In this document: in pieces, positions 37,201 through 45,742 of the stretch | Layout: every line of letters starts with the position of its first letter | Position numbering within the stretch: the first letter of the stretch is position 1 | DNA from: Alteromonas marina | GTDB lineage: Bacteria > Pseudomonadota > Gammaproteobacteria > Enterobacterales > Alteromonadaceae | Direction: 5' to 3' | Length of the DNA stretch: 64,000 nucleotides | Assembly (NCBI RefSeq): GCF_000808575.1 | Contig: NZ_JWLW01000003.1 | Coordinates: forward strand, 1 to 64,000 | The notes under the pieces: model-generated | Databases searched by the model: none | Told to the model about the DNA's origin: nothing | Seen by the model: only the letters and a program-made list of their open reading frames with translations | Program-made: the position numbers and the translations under genes

Positions 37201-37384
37201 CGACGGCCCTCCCTACTCACCAATGGCCATTGCAATCATTGGTGGGCTAGTGTTCTCAACGCTAACCAGCTTGTTCTTAGTACCACTTGCTTACGTGTTG
37301 CTATTAAAGCTTAGGTTTAAAACGCAACGTTTGTTTAAAACCAGTAAAGCGCGTGTAGCCACGTATATTAAAATCGCCAATTAA
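34205..37384 (+). CDS. RND efflux permease subunit, second of the pair
   Basis: A 1059-residue RND permease with a hydrophilic N-terminal extension (about 45 residues, many Asn/Thr/Gln), then TM1 (NKPITIGMLFLSMLLFGIVS). Conserved segments include VQIPYPDATPVEIETMITRP and TM4 LMGLMLAVGMLVDNAVVITE. The C-terminal half has GMIGMLILMGIVVNNGIVLV and ends at about 1059. A very strong ribosome site (AAGGAGGTG) precedes the ATG, which overlaps the previous stop (ATGA). It is clearly distinct from the first permease, so the pump may be a heterotrimer. Confidence 0.92.
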   Translation: MSTPSHNANNSAETHTDKRQTRDPNQRETDIASQPHLSKIAGIGASLARFALNKPITIGMLFLSMLLFGIVSGRLLPLEKFPGIYIPEMVVQIPYPDATPVEIETMITRPVEEAVATMSGIKRLRARSYDNMAEVIVEFDWDENLKAKSIEAREKIDTIRHELPDDIERIMVYKFNTNDMPIFQLRVSSDRDLSNAYDLLERNLKRPLERVPGVSKVELYGTMKRQITIRLDPKKMAAYQIDGTRLEQQLQNANFSLTAGYMYNNGEKILVNPTGEFTDVNDFKNMWVTRSVRLSDIASVTYELPQRNEGRHLDRTFAVGFNVFRESGSNLVEVSDAVMKVIEKAKEDPEFTGISLFVMDDTAKSVTSSLSDLLNAGLLGALLSVIVLYLFLRQLTTTLIVVLSVPFSICITLGVMYLLGYTLNILSLMGLMLAVGMLVDNAVVITESVFQERQQEGDIKRATQIGVNKVSLAVIAGTATTAIVFLPNIIGVKIDVTIFLEHVAVAICISLFASLFIAKTLIPLLTTKVKIPVVKTPQTPSYIKGYGRALNWMLKHQGVTRVIALLILASTFVPMQVVTSDDEGNDNQERIWLNYHVTQNFTLDEVEKTVNKMEAYLYENQERFHIKQVYTYFTAGHAVSGITLNDELPVSVGKIKEDIRENMPSFVRARPSFQWDSGNGGGVRVTLLGESSETLLNISEQIIPILSTIEGLEDVKADTGSTRDEVQIRIDREKANRFGIQVNDVAKLISTALRGSNLRTFRYGDAGEVAVQLKFGSDIQASLSELKNINIGFTQGQSVTLNMIADFSVVPQLSQINRNYRQTALAIGANLEGETTTEQARERIEKALANIELPTGYKWTLDGSFSRQDEANAVMQMNMLLALCMIYVVMAALFESLILPTSVITSLLFSFTGVFWAFMVTGTSMSIMGMIGMLILMGIVVNNGIVLVDRINQLINEGLSLYDAVIEGCMTRIRPILMTVSTTVLGLIPLAMGSTRIGGDGPPYSPMAIAIIGGLVFSTLTSLFLVPLAYVLLLKLRFKTQRLFKTSKARVATYIKIAN

Positions 37385-37410
37385 GGCGCATTTTAGAGCA
37401 AAAAGTAAGA

Positions 37411-37482
37411 CAAAAAGCGGGTCTAGTTTTCACCATTTACGTCAACGTGATTGACGATGAGTGCATGCTAGCCCGCTTTTTC
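37411..37482. terminator. Compound terminator with nested hairpin
   Basis: AAAAAGCGGG-T-CTAG (37412-37426) pairs with CTAG-CCCGCTTTTT (37468-37481) across a 41-nt loop, which contains a second stem CGTCAA / TTGACG. T runs occur on both strands, so it can serve the RND operon (+) and the DUF3718 gene (-). Confidence 0.7.
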
Positions 37483-37510
37483 TGGATTTATCGTTACCGC
37501 AGTCAACGCC

Positions 37511-37855
37511 TTAGCTACGCGACGTTAAGTATTCGTGTACCGCATCAGCGTGACGCTCTACTGAAAACTCAATTAGGCTACTGCCATTGCACGTCAACCC
37601 TTCTTCAGACGTTACCATACGCAACACTTCACGCTGACTAGCACCAATGCGTCCTACGTTACGTGAAAGACTAGAGCGAAGTACTCTAACGTCATCATTT
37701 ATCACAGCTTTACAAAACCCTGCAAATTGGGTTTCGCCTACAAAGCGTATGTCTTTTTGTGGTGCTGCGGCAGTTGCGTTTACGCTAAATGCTACGGTTG
37801 CAGTTACAACTAGAACTTTTACCGCGTTGGCTAATTTCGATTTAACTGGTTTCAT
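37511..37855 (-). CDS. Exported DUF3718-like protein
   Basis: A 114-residue protein with an N-terminal signal peptide (KLANAVKVLVVTATVAFSV, cleavage near NATA-AAP). The mature part has two cysteines (GFCKAV and LTCNGSSLIEF), a pattern seen in short periplasmic DUF3718 proteins common in Alteromonas and Shewanella. These have no known function. It is transcribed opposite to the RND operon and is probably monocistronic. Confidence 0.75.
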   Translation of the reverse strand: MKPVKSKLANAVKVLVVTATVAFSVNATAAAPQKDIRFVGETQFAGFCKAVINDDVRVLRSSLSRNVGRIGASQREVLRMVTSEEGLTCNGSSLIEFSVERHADAVHEYLTSRS

Positions 37856-38272
37856 GTTTAATTCCTCAATGTGTAGATAAAGGCTTTAATCAAGTTTGTG
37901 GCAAACTCTTAGTTTTTGGTTGAACAAAGCTGAACAATCAACAATTCGCTCAACGCCCTTTATTTATGCATCAAGAATTAAAACTTTTCTGTTGAATGAT
38001 TGTGTAATGGGGGTAAATGTGTGGTAAATCAGTTTGTTACACCATTGTTACGAGGCTAAATCACTGTTTTATCGAGATTAATTTAGATTACATATTACTA
38101 ATATATCTAGCGATGGAACTTGTAGGAAGAAAGAAATATAAGACTTAAGTATAAAAAGGCCCCTTTCGGGGCCTCAAAACTGTAATTTTAACAAAATATA
38201 TAATGATAAAGCGTATTTAATAAGCAGAAACACTCGCCCTTTCCGTAATTAAATTACAGAAAGCGAACGCAA
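37856..38272. other. Intergenic region between DUF3718 and DUF2189 genes
   Basis: This 417-bp AT-rich region has no gene I can support. It contains the promoter side of the DUF3718 gene and a strong minus-strand terminator at 38153-38174. The inverted repeat CTTTCCGTAATT / AATTACAGAAAG lies near 38239-38263, just after the DUF2189 stop codon. No small RNA could be identified. Confidence 0.5.
38153..38174 (-). terminator. Terminator of the DUF2189 gene
   Basis: AGGCCCC and GGGGCCT form a GC-rich stem with a GAAA tetraloop on the minus strand, followed by TTTTAT. It lies about 100 bp past the DUF2189 stop codon. Confidence 0.8.
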
Positions 38273-39067
38273 TTACTCATATTTGCGTTCGCGCTTAGTT
38301 TCAATGGCATCAATATAAGCATGCCATGACGCGTAGCCGACAATGGGCATCAATACAATAAATCCGACAAAGCCGGTAACAAAGCCAATCGCAACAGTGG
38401 TGAAGATGATAGCCCCCCAAATAAGCATAGGGACTTTGTTTAACCAAACAGCGTTAACGCTGGTTAATACGGCGGTAGCAAGGTCAACTTTACGTTCCAT
38501 CAAAATAGGTTGGGTAAACGCCGTAATGAAAAGCATAGCCAATGTAAAACCCGCACCAACAATTGTGCCTAGCGCTAAAAACGGTAACAAGCTTTCTAAG
38601 TCGTTTTCTATATAAGGCGGATAAAGCGCGTGGATTAGCGATGCGACACGTAACCAAAATATCATCATCACCATAAGCAGTATGGCAAAGCCCCACTCGT
38701 TAAATGCATTTCGGCGCATTGCGCGTAAAGAGTGGCGTAGCGTGGGCTTGTGGCCTTTTTCCATTTCCCAGCTCACATCATAAAGACCAGCAGCCAGAAA
38801 TGGACCTACCAACATAAAGCAAACAATGGCGGGTAAAATAACTAAGTGCCAACCTGTCATTTCAACCAAGTACATAATGAACCACGGAATAACCGCGAAA
38901 AGAACGCCATAAAACAATGTGAGACCTGGTGCGCGCATAGCGTCTCGTAATGCCAATGACAACCATTTTATAGGGTCGCCAACGTCTAATTCTTTACAGG
39001 GAATAACGCGTGCTATACCGCTTTGCGTGATTGCATTCTCTGGTGTTTCTTTGAAATGGTGCGACAT
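38273..39067 (-). CDS. DUF2189 integral membrane protein
   Basis: A protein of about 264 residues with six predicted membrane segments (for example LTLFYGVLFAVIPWFIMYLV, LVILPAIVCFMLVGPFLAAG, FAILLMVMMIFWLRVASLI, VGAGFTLAMLFITAFTQPIL). The N-terminal RVIPCKELDVGDPIKWLSLA and DAMRAPGLTLFYG match the DUF2189 family. Start chosen at 39067 (MSHHFKE) behind AGAGGTGA; the open frame extends 31 codons upstream without a ribosome site. Function is unknown. Confidence 0.85.
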   Translation of the reverse strand: MSHHFKETPENAITQSGIARVIPCKELDVGDPIKWLSLALRDAMRAPGLTLFYGVLFAVIPWFIMYLVEMTGWHLVILPAIVCFMLVGPFLAAGLYDVSWEMEKGHKPTLRHSLRAMRRNAFNEWGFAILLMVMMIFWLRVASLIHALYPPYIENDLESLLPFLALGTIVGAGFTLAMLFITAFTQPILMERKVDLATAVLTSVNAVWLNKVPMLIWGAIIFTTVAIGFVTGFVGFIVLMPIVGYASWHAYIDAIETKRERKYE

Positions 39068-39339
39068 ATTCTTATCACCTCTGCTTGTTAGCCTGTTTGT
39101 TACTAACGCGTTTTTTATACACGCCTTACTACTACGATAGGCGCTGAATGAAAAGTTCACAAGCTATTAACATAAATTTTATACTTAAGTGACAAGCGGA
39201 TCATTCATCTCGTTATGTGGTTAATAAATAACCACTTGGTGAAAAAAGTAGTGCTTAATGCAGAAATACTGCAAAAAGGCCATCGCATATGGCTCTGTAT
39301 TGCGATAATCTCAGGGTATGTAAATCAACCAGATAGACC

Positions 39340-40560
39340 ATGAAAACTGTATCTCGCTCACATAAATTAGATAACGTTTGTTACGACATTAGAGGCCCAA
39401 TCGCTGCGCAAGCACGCAAAATGGAAGACGAAGGACACCGCATATTAAAGCTGAATATCGGTAACCCTGCCCCATTTGGATTTGAAGCCCCTGACGATAT
39501 CGTAAAAGACGTTATTCATAACCTGCCTACGTCTCAAGGATATTCAGACTCGACAGGAATTTATGCTGCCCGCGTGGCCGTGATGCAGTACTACCAGCAG
39601 CGCAACATTAAAGACATCCGTGTAGATGACGTTTATATTGGTAACGGCGTATCTGAGTTAATTATGATGGCAATGCAGGCGCTACTTAATCATGGCGATG
39701 AAGTGCTTATTCCAAGCCCTGACTACCCGCTTTGGACAGCAGCAGTTAGCCTCTCGTCAGGTTCACCCGTTCATTATCGCTGCGACGAGCAAGCAGGCTG
39801 GTTCCCAGATATTGACGACATAAAAAGTAAAATCACCAGTAAAACCCGCGCGATCGTACTGATCAACCCTAACAACCCAACCGGCGCAGTTTACGACAAA
39901 GCCCTTTTACAAGATGTGGTTGAAGTCGCCCGCGAACACGGACTTGTTGTATTTAGCGACGAGATTTACGACAAAATTCTTTACGATGAAGCAAAGCACA
40001 CCAGTATTGCTTCACTGGCTGACGATGTGTTTTTTGTTACCTTTGGCGGCTTGAGCAAAAACTACCGCGTGGCGGGCTTTCGTTCAGGTTGGCTAGTTGT
40101 CAGCGGAAATAAACGCCTGGCATCGGACTATATTGAAGGGCTTAATATTCTGTCTTCCATGCGGATGTGCGCTAACGTACCTTGTCAAAGCGCTATCCAA
40201 ACGGCATTAGGCGGCTATCAGAGTATTGACGATTTGGTAAAGGAAAACGGGCGTTTACGCATTCAGCGTGACGTGACTACAGATATGCTAAACGGCATTG
40301 ACGGTATTTCTTGCGTTAAACCTAAAGGTGCCATGTATTGTTTCGCTAAAGTGGATGAGAAGAAATTCAACATTCAAAACGACGAACAAATGGTGCTGGA
40401 CTTATTAAGCTCTGAAAAAATTCTGCTGGTACATGGTCGCGCGTTTAACCTTACTGAAGGCACGTACTTCCGATTAGTATTTTTACCGCACAGCGATGTA
40501 TTGGTGCCTGCGCTGCATCGTATTGGCAACTTCTTTAGAACGTATAAGCAAGGGGCGTAA
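39340..40560 (+). CDS. alaA: Glutamate-pyruvate (alanine) aminotransferase AlaA-like
   Basis: A 406-residue class I PLP aminotransferase. Key segments are [77 protein letters not shown] and the PLP Lys in [20 protein letters not shown]. It matches E. coli AlaA (YfbQ), the main alanine-synthesising transaminase, in length and motifs. It is followed after 1 bp by yfbR, exactly as in E. coli, supporting orthology. Confidence 0.93.
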   Translation: MKTVSRSHKLDNVCYDIRGPIAAQARKMEDEGHRILKLNIGNPAPFGFEAPDDIVKDVIHNLPTSQGYSDSTGIYAARVAVMQYYQQRNIKDIRVDDVYIGNGVSELIMMAMQALLNHGDEVLIPSPDYPLWTAAVSLSSGSPVHYRCDEQAGWFPDIDDIKSKITSKTRAIVLINPNNPTGAVYDKALLQDVVEVAREHGLVVFSDEIYDKILYDEAKHTSIASLADDVFFVTFGGLSKNYRVAGFRSGWLVVSGNKRLASDYIEGLNILSSMRMCANVPCQSAIQTALGGYQSIDDLVKENGRLRIQRDVTTDMLNGIDGISCVKPKGAMYCFAKVDEKKFNIQNDEQMVLDLLSSEKILLVHGRAFNLTEGTYFRLVFLPHSDVLVPALHRIGNFFRTYKQGA

Positions 40561-40561
40561 T

Positions 40562-41161
40562 GTGTCTGATAAAAGTCACTTTTTTGCGCACCTGGCGCGC
40601 TTAAAGCTTATTAATCGCTGGCCGCTAATGCACAACGTGCGCACAGAAAATGTGCAGGAGCACAGTTTGCAGGTGGCCATGGTTGCCCATGCGCTTGCTT
40701 TAATAAAAAATAAGTTTTTTGGCGGCACACTGAACCCTGATCGTATTGCTACCATGGCAATATTTCACGACGTGTCGGAGGTACTCACCGGAGACCTCCC
40801 TACCCCAGTGAAATACTTTAACCCTGCGATTAAAGAAGAATATAAAAAGATCGAAAAAATTGCAGAGAACAAGCTAATTGAAATGGCACCAGAAGCATTT
40901 CGAGAAGACTACGCTGCGCTTATTGATCATCACTACCATAGTGAAGAAGAAGCTTTTATTGTCAAAGCAGCAGACGTACTTTGCGCTTATCTAAAAACGC
41001 TTGAAGAATTAGCTGCTGGTAACCAAGAGTTCAAGCTGGCTAAGAAAAGATTAGATAAAACCCTTAAAGAATATCATTCTGAAGAGGTGGACTACTTCTT
41101 AACGCGTTACGTACCAAGCTTTTCTTTAAGTCTTGATGAAATTACGCAAGACGATATGTGA
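40562..41161 (+). CDS. yfbR: 5'-deoxynucleotidase YfbR
   Basis: A 199-residue HD-domain protein: [20 protein letters not shown] and [19 protein letters not shown] (metal His), [18 protein letters not shown] (His-Asp pair plus the YfbR-specific motif) and [22 protein letters not shown]. coli YfbR dephosphorylates deoxyribonucleoside 5'-monophosphates. The GTG at 40562 is preceded by AAGGGG; the longer frame from 40496 would overlap alaA. It is co-transcribed with alaA, and dgt follows after 76 bp. Confidence 0.95.
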   Translation: MSDKSHFFAHLARLKLINRWPLMHNVRTENVQEHSLQVAMVAHALALIKNKFFGGTLNPDRIATMAIFHDVSEVLTGDLPTPVKYFNPAIKEEYKKIEKIAENKLIEMAPEAFREDYAALIDHHYHSEEEAFIVKAADVLCAYLKTLEELAAGNQEFKLAKKRLDKTLKEYHSEEVDYFLTRYVPSFSLSLDEITQDDM

Positions 41162-41237
41162 GCAAGGCGATTAACAGTCCATAAATAACTATACTGACGA
41201 AAAGAAGTAGCATACACAGCGAGGCAGCGAGGTTTTT

Positions 41238-42581
41238 TTGGCAACAAGCGATTGGGAATTAGCATTACACGAGCGTCGTTTACCCCGTAGTGAAACAAGA
41301 GACGGCGATCACCGCAATCCGTATCAACGTGATAAAGCGCGCGTTCTTCATAGCGCTGCCTTTCGCAGATTGCAGGCAAAAACCCAAGTGCTCGGTGTGG
41401 GGCTGAGCGACTTCTATCGCACTCGACTAACCCACTCTCTAGAAGCCGCCCAAATTGGCACCGGTATTACTGCCCAACTTTGGGTGAAATTTCCAGATAT
41501 TGCCACGACGTTAGCGCTTGATCCTACGTTAATCGAAACCCTCTGCTTGGCTCACGATATTGGTCATCCCCCATTTGGCCATGGTGGTGAAATTGCGCTT
41601 AATTACATGATGCACCAATACGGCGGGTTTGAAGGAAACGGACAAACTTTTAGGATCATCACTCAGCTAGAGCCCTATACCGCCGAACACGGCATGAATT
41701 TATGCAGAAGAAGCGTGTTAGGCTTGGTTAAATATCCGAATTTTATCGATGCCCTTCATAGTAAAGGACCTACGCCAGAGCGACCTGTTTCACTTCGTCA
41801 GGTAAAGGCCCACGACTGGCATCCGCCAAAAGGTCTGTTTCGCTGCGATGAGCCCCTGTTCGACTGGCTACTTGCGCCATTTAGCAATGAAGATAAAGAT
41901 GCATTTATGCAGTTTAATGCAAAGCTAAATAGCCACAGCAAAACGCAATTTAAATCCTTCGACTGCTCAATTATGGAGCTGTCTGACGATATCGCCTATG
42001 GCATTCACGACTTAGAAGATGCCATTGTAATGGATATGGTCGATAAGCATCACTTTGTCGAGGATGTAACCACCCCGCTAAAAGCGCTAGATGTACCGTG
42101 GCTGTCAGACAAAATAGAAGTGCTAACCAATAAGCTATTTAGCGCTGCACATCACGAAAGAAAAAATGCCATAGGCGCGCTGGTAAATAGCTTTATTACA
42201 GCTATTGAAATAAAAGGCGTTGAGGGTTTCGCTCACCCGTTACTGGCGTTTAACGCTGTGATGCCTGAACGTTTTGCACAAGCCTTGGAGCTTTTCAAAC
42301 GCTTTGTGTTTAACAAAGTAATACGCCGCCCCGACGTGCAGCTTCTTGAATACAAAGGGCAGCTGGTGGTTATGGAGCTTTTTGAGGCATTTGCATCAGA
42401 TCCCGACCGCTTACTTCCCGAGAACACGCAAGTTCGCTGGCGCAAGGCCTGTGAGAGCGGCAATGGTATGCGCGTTCTCGCCGACTATATATCGGGTATG
42501 ACCGATGAATTCGCATCTCGCCTATACAGCAATATCTTTTCACCTAAACAAGGCGGTATTCAAGATAGTTTGCATATGTAG
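41238..42581 (+). CDS. dgt: dGTPase-like deoxynucleotide triphosphohydrolase
   Basis: A 447-residue Dgt-family HD hydrolase. N-terminal RNPYQRDKARVLHSAAFRRL is followed by RTRLTHSLEAAQIG (metal His), LAHDIGHPPFGHGGE (His-Asp) and LSDDIAYGIHDLEDA (Asp). The length matches the shorter dGTPase-like proteins rather than the 505-residue E. coli Dgt. It would hydrolyse dNTPs (often dGTP) to nucleosides and triphosphate, which adjusts dNTP pools and in some bacteria restricts phages. The start is TTG behind AGCGAGG, with no better alternative. It follows yfbR, another HD-domain deoxynucleotide hydrolase. Confidence 0.93.
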   Translation: MATSDWELALHERRLPRSETRDGDHRNPYQRDKARVLHSAAFRRLQAKTQVLGVGLSDFYRTRLTHSLEAAQIGTGITAQLWVKFPDIATTLALDPTLIETLCLAHDIGHPPFGHGGEIALNYMMHQYGGFEGNGQTFRIITQLEPYTAEHGMNLCRRSVLGLVKYPNFIDALHSKGPTPERPVSLRQVKAHDWHPPKGLFRCDEPLFDWLLAPFSNEDKDAFMQFNAKLNSHSKTQFKSFDCSIMELSDDIAYGIHDLEDAIVMDMVDKHHFVEDVTTPLKALDVPWLSDKIEVLTNKLFSAAHHERKNAIGALVNSFITAIEIKGVEGFAHPLLAFNAVMPERFAQALELFKRFVFNKVIRRPDVQLLEYKGQLVVMELFEAFASDPDRLLPENTQVRWRKACESGNGMRVLADYISGMTDEFASRLYSNIFSPKQGGIQDSLHM

Positions 42582-42611
42582 ATTGTTTTGTTTTTCCAAA
42601 TTAATTGAAAT

Positions 42612-42639
42612 GAAAAGACCGTACTCTCGGTCTTTTTTA
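42612..42639 (+). terminator. Terminator of alaA-yfbR-dgt
   Basis: AAAAGACCG pairs with CGGTCTTTT around a 6-nt loop and runs into a T tract, about 40 bp past dgt. Confidence 0.88.
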
Positions 42640-42733
42640 TTATGTTGAACTTACTCGTTACATTAACGTAGCTAAATGTACTGGGCGAAGTGACGACCAT
42701 TTCTCATAGTCTTATCATAATTTAGGTGACGTA

Positions 42734-43741
42734 ATGCCAAAACCATTTAAACCCTCAGTAAAATTAACCGATAACGACGTAACTAATGAAGACGTTTACA
42801 AGAGTCGCCGTACATTGCTCAAATCTATGGGCTTTGTGGGAGCGTCTACGCTGTTGGCGAAGTCGGCAGGCGCTGCCGGTTGGTTTTGGGAAGATGAAGA
42901 AGAGAAGGCAGCGTTTAAGGGAAAGGCGCTGGAGTTTAGTCAGCCCCCTAAGTTTCAAATAACGGAAACCCGAACGCCTGAAGATAAAGTGACCAGCTAC
43001 AACAACTTCTATGAGTTTGGCACATCTAAAGATGCACCAGCCAAAAATGCGACTGAATTTCAAACTAATCCATGGACGTTAAAAGTTGACGGGATGGTTA
43101 AAAACCCCATTGAGCTTGATCACGATGCCTTAACAAAGCGTTTTCCCCTTGAAGAACGCATTTACCGCTTGCGCTGTGTGGAGGCATGGTCGATGGTGGT
43201 TCCTTGGATTGGGTTTGAGTTGGGGGCGTTGTTAAAACAAGCCGAGCCATTAATGTCAGCCAAGTATGTGGCGTTTGAAACCCTATACGACCCTGAGCAA
43301 ATGCCCGGTCAACGAAGCCGCTTTACCGGTGGTGGTATTGATTACCCTTACGTAGAGGGTTTGCGTCTTGACGAAGCCATGCACCCGTTAACGCTCATGT
43401 CGGTTGGTCTTTACGGGAAGACCTTGCCACCTCAAAACGGCGCGCCTATCAGGCTTGTTGTACCGTGGAAGTATGGTTTTAAGAGCATTAAGTCTATTGT
43501 GAGAATTCGCCTTACCGACAAGAAGCCGCCTACTACATGGAATCGACTGGCCGCCAACGAGTATGGCTTTTACGCCAATGTGAATCCAAACGTGTCGCAC
43601 CCAAGGTGGAGCCAAGCCAGCGAGCGTAGAATAACCACAGGTGGGCTACTCGCCAGAAATCGCATCGATACCCAAATGTTCAATGGCTACAGCGAAGTCG
43701 CGCCGCTATACAAAGATATGGACTTATCCCGTTATTACTAG
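42734..43741 (+). CDS. msrP: Protein-methionine-sulfoxide reductase catalytic subunit MsrP
   Basis: A 335-residue molybdopterin protein of the sulfite-oxidase fold. The twin-arginine signal ([10 protein letters not shown], Arg 25-26) directs folded export to the periplasm. The cofactor-ligating Cys is in [13 protein letters not shown] (near residue 146), and [15 protein letters not shown] is family-typical. MsrP (YedY) repairs oxidised methionines in periplasmic proteins, receiving electrons from the quinone pool through MsrQ. It needs molybdenum cofactor, whose synthesis and molybdate uptake genes occupy the end of this window. AGGTGA precedes the ATG. Confidence 0.96.
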   Translation: MPKPFKPSVKLTDNDVTNEDVYKSRRTLLKSMGFVGASTLLAKSAGAAGWFWEDEEEKAAFKGKALEFSQPPKFQITETRTPEDKVTSYNNFYEFGTSKDAPAKNATEFQTNPWTLKVDGMVKNPIELDHDALTKRFPLEERIYRLRCVEAWSMVVPWIGFELGALLKQAEPLMSAKYVAFETLYDPEQMPGQRSRFTGGGIDYPYVEGLRLDEAMHPLTLMSVGLYGKTLPPQNGAPIRLVVPWKYGFKSIKSIVRIRLTDKKPPTTWNRLAANEYGFYANVNPNVSHPRWSQASERRITTGGLLARNRIDTQMFNGYSEVAPLYKDMDLSRYY

Positions 43742-43838
43742 CTTGTACTTTTTATTGGGCTACGAGTGAATAGCTAGCCCTTCTTATCAATATCACTTAA
43801 CTAGAGTTTTTAAATATTATTATTAAGTTGTTCATTTA

Positions 43839-44498
43839 ATGCCGTTAAGAAAAAAACCATTTCGACTCGCTGTATGGCAGCGCCGCAGCCTAAAAGGTCT
43901 TATTCACCTTTTCGCATTGGGCTATATCGCCTGGTTGTTTTTTGCAGGGGTAACCGATCAGCTTGGTCCAGACCCTGTAAACACGCTCATCAATGAGACT
44001 GGAACTTGGGCAATTCACTTTCTTTTACTAACGCTTACTCTTAGCCCACTTGCAAAATGGCTACCAAGCCCAGAACCGATGCAATTCAGACGTATGATTG
44101 GCGTATACACCTTTGTGTACGCCTTTGCACACCTGCTCACATACATTGTGTTTGAAATCCAGCTTGATATGGCACTAGTGGCTAGCGAGATAGTAAGCAG
44201 GCCATACATCATTGTTGGCATGGCAGCGTTACTTCTTCTTTTTGCTCTCACCGCTACGTCGTTCAAGCGTATCCAGCGCAACATGGGAAAAAAGTGGCAG
44301 AAGCTTCATAACAGCATTTACCTGATCCTGCCCCTTGCACTACTTCATTTCAGCTGGTCGCAGAAGACGTTTTGGCAAGAGCCCGTTTGGTATTGGATGA
44401 TTGGACTGATATTAATGAGCCCAAGAATGAAGCAGTGGTATGTGACGTATCAGAAGAAAAGTCAAAAGAAGTCGAGAGACAAAAACGCAGTGGCGTGA
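43839..44498 (+). CDS. msrQ: Heme-binding membrane subunit MsrQ
   Basis: A 219-residue, six-helix membrane cytochrome of the ferric-reductase-like family. Conserved His residues appear in TWAIHFLLL, YAFAHLLTY and KLHNSIYLILPLALLHFSW. It passes electrons from quinones to MsrP. It lies 97 bp downstream of msrP. The Shine-Dalgarno is weak. Confidence 0.95.
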   Translation: MPLRKKPFRLAVWQRRSLKGLIHLFALGYIAWLFFAGVTDQLGPDPVNTLINETGTWAIHFLLLTLTLSPLAKWLPSPEPMQFRRMIGVYTFVYAFAHLLTYIVFEIQLDMALVASEIVSRPYIIVGMAALLLLFALTATSFKRIQRNMGKKWQKLHNSIYLILPLALLHFSWSQKTFWQEPVWYWMIGLILMSPRMKQWYVTYQKKSQKKSRDKNAVA

Positions 44499-44520
44499 AA
44501 AAACTAAAGTCGAAAACCTT

Positions 44521-44952
44521 TTAAACGAGCACGTAAAGCAGCGCAGCATAACGCGCTGTTTTGCTAAGCGTTACCGCAAGAATAAAAATCCAAAATGGGC
44601 TTCTAAGTACACCTGCTACTAAAGTAATAGGGTCGCCAATAATAGGTACCCAGCATAAAAACAAGCTCCACTTCCCCCACTTTGTAAAGGTGTAGCTTGC
44701 ACGGTTAAACGCTGCTTCGCTCACTTTTAACTTATCGGTCGCAATTTCTTTTCCGAACTTGAAGCCCAATGCATAATTAACCACCGAGCCGAGTACATTT
44801 CCTAACGAAGCAACAACAAGCAACAACACCCAGCTCAACCCACTACTGTATAAAGCACTAAGCACAATTTCAGAACTAAAAGGCAATATAGTGGCAGCCA
44901 AAAATGCCGATAAGAACATCCCCAAGTAGCCTAAATGTATTAATGCGCTCAA
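44521..44952 (-). CDS. yqaA: YqaA-type VTT/DedA-like membrane protein
   Basis: About 143 residues with three to four hydrophobic segments (LIHLGYLGMFLSAFLAATIL; VLLLVVASLGNVLGSVVNYA; FILAVTLSKTARYAALLYVL). The central VASLGNVLGSVVNYALGFKFG is the family signature and matches E. coli YqaA in size (142). I place the start at a TTG at 44952 directly behind GGAGGA; the open frame extends to 45111, but the extra 53 residues look untranslated and non-conserved. DedA/VTT proteins act in lipid or membrane homeostasis; the YqaA role is unknown. It is convergent with msrQ. Confidence 0.85.
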   Translation of the reverse strand: MSALIHLGYLGMFLSAFLAATILPFSSEIVLSALYSSGLSWVLLLVVASLGNVLGSVVNYALGFKFGKEIATDKLKVSEAAFNRASYTFTKWGKWSLFLCWVPIIGDPITLVAGVLRSPFWIFILAVTLSKTARYAALLYVLV

Positions 44953-45144
44953 CGCTCCTCCAGCTTTATACAGTAGTTTTCTATGTAAAATTCGCGCGCA
45001 TCTTACCTTAATCGGAGTATGAATACTTCCTTCAGAATTCGAAAGCACAAAAAAACCATTATCTTTTATATAGTTACTGACAAAGCACCAATTTGTGTGA
45101 AAAAAGTACAACTAAATACTTGCCAAATCCCTCTTTTATGAATA

Positions 45145-45177
45145 CTGTATACACATACACACTGTATAAGCAACCAG
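45145..45177 (+). promoter_or_regulatory. Tandem LexA (SOS) boxes upstream of SulA-like gene
   Basis: Two adjacent 16-bp CTG-N10-CAG-type boxes lie 17 bp apart: CTGTATACACATACAC (45145-45160, last base deviates) and CTGTATAAGCAACCAG (45162-45177, full CTG-N10-CAG). They overlap a plausible promoter (TTGCCA, 17 bp, TACTGT) and are about 70 bp upstream of the 45248 start. Confidence 0.72.
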
Positions 45178-45247
45178 TATCAATTAATAACAATATTCCT
45201 GAAGTTCGATTTATGAACTTAAGGGCAAATGCATAAAGGGTTTTACT

Positions 45248-45658
45248 ATGAACACATCTTCAGTTTCACGATTTAATGCTTTGCGCGCTTCGGTTTCAAA
45301 TGTTGTTCAACTACCTTTGCCGATAGAAGGGTTTCCTGGCGAAAAACAAGGTAATGGAAAAGGAAATAACGACAAAGGTTGGAATTATCTGCTTTCAAAT
45401 ACGGTGTCGTTTTCTAAATCTGTAGATCACGCTATCCGTATTCAGAAACCTGAAAAAGAAAAAATGCCTGAATGGATCAGTAAGCTGATTACAGGTGGCC
45501 AGTGTAAAACACTGTATGTGGAAAACATCGATTTAGACCTTCAACCAACAGACAGTGAAATGATTAGAAAGCTGTGTGAGCTTTACTCTGTCAGCCTGGT
45601 GAATGTGCGTGTTAACAGCATTAATGACGAACAAAACGTAGCATTAGGCCCTTGGTAA
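45248..45658 (+). CDS. Probable SulA-like cell division inhibitor
   Basis: A 136-residue protein without signal or membrane segments. The C-terminal half WISKLITGGQCKTLYVENID followed by DSEMIRKLCELYSVSLVNVR aligns in pattern with SulA (short helix, GxC/GxY turn, hydrophobic strand, acidic helix, strand VxxR). SulA blocks FtsZ polymerisation after DNA damage. Similarity is weak and the family is divergent, so the assignment rests largely on two LexA-type boxes upstream. AAGGG precedes the ATG. An unrelated SOS-induced protein is the alternative. Confidence 0.6.
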   Translation: MNTSSVSRFNALRASVSNVVQLPLPIEGFPGEKQGNGKGNNDKGWNYLLSNTVSFSKSVDHAIRIQKPEKEKMPEWISKLITGGQCKTLYVENIDLDLQPTDSEMIRKLCELYSVSLVNVRVNSINDEQNVALGPW

Positions 45659-45742
45659 TACAAAGCCTGTTTATGCTTACATTTTACGTTTGCCTGAGTA
45701 GCGGTGCGTAAACAAAACCTAAATATTTATTTTCATACAACT

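Noticed and set aside
38239-38263. Small RNA or second terminator near the DUF2189 stop codon
   Set aside because: The inverted repeat has mismatches, no T run follows it on the minus strand, and a much stronger terminator lies at 38153-38174.
44953-45111. N-terminal extension of the YqaA-like protein
   Set aside because: The 53 added residues are hydrophilic and not part of the family; the TTG behind GGAGGA gives the family length.
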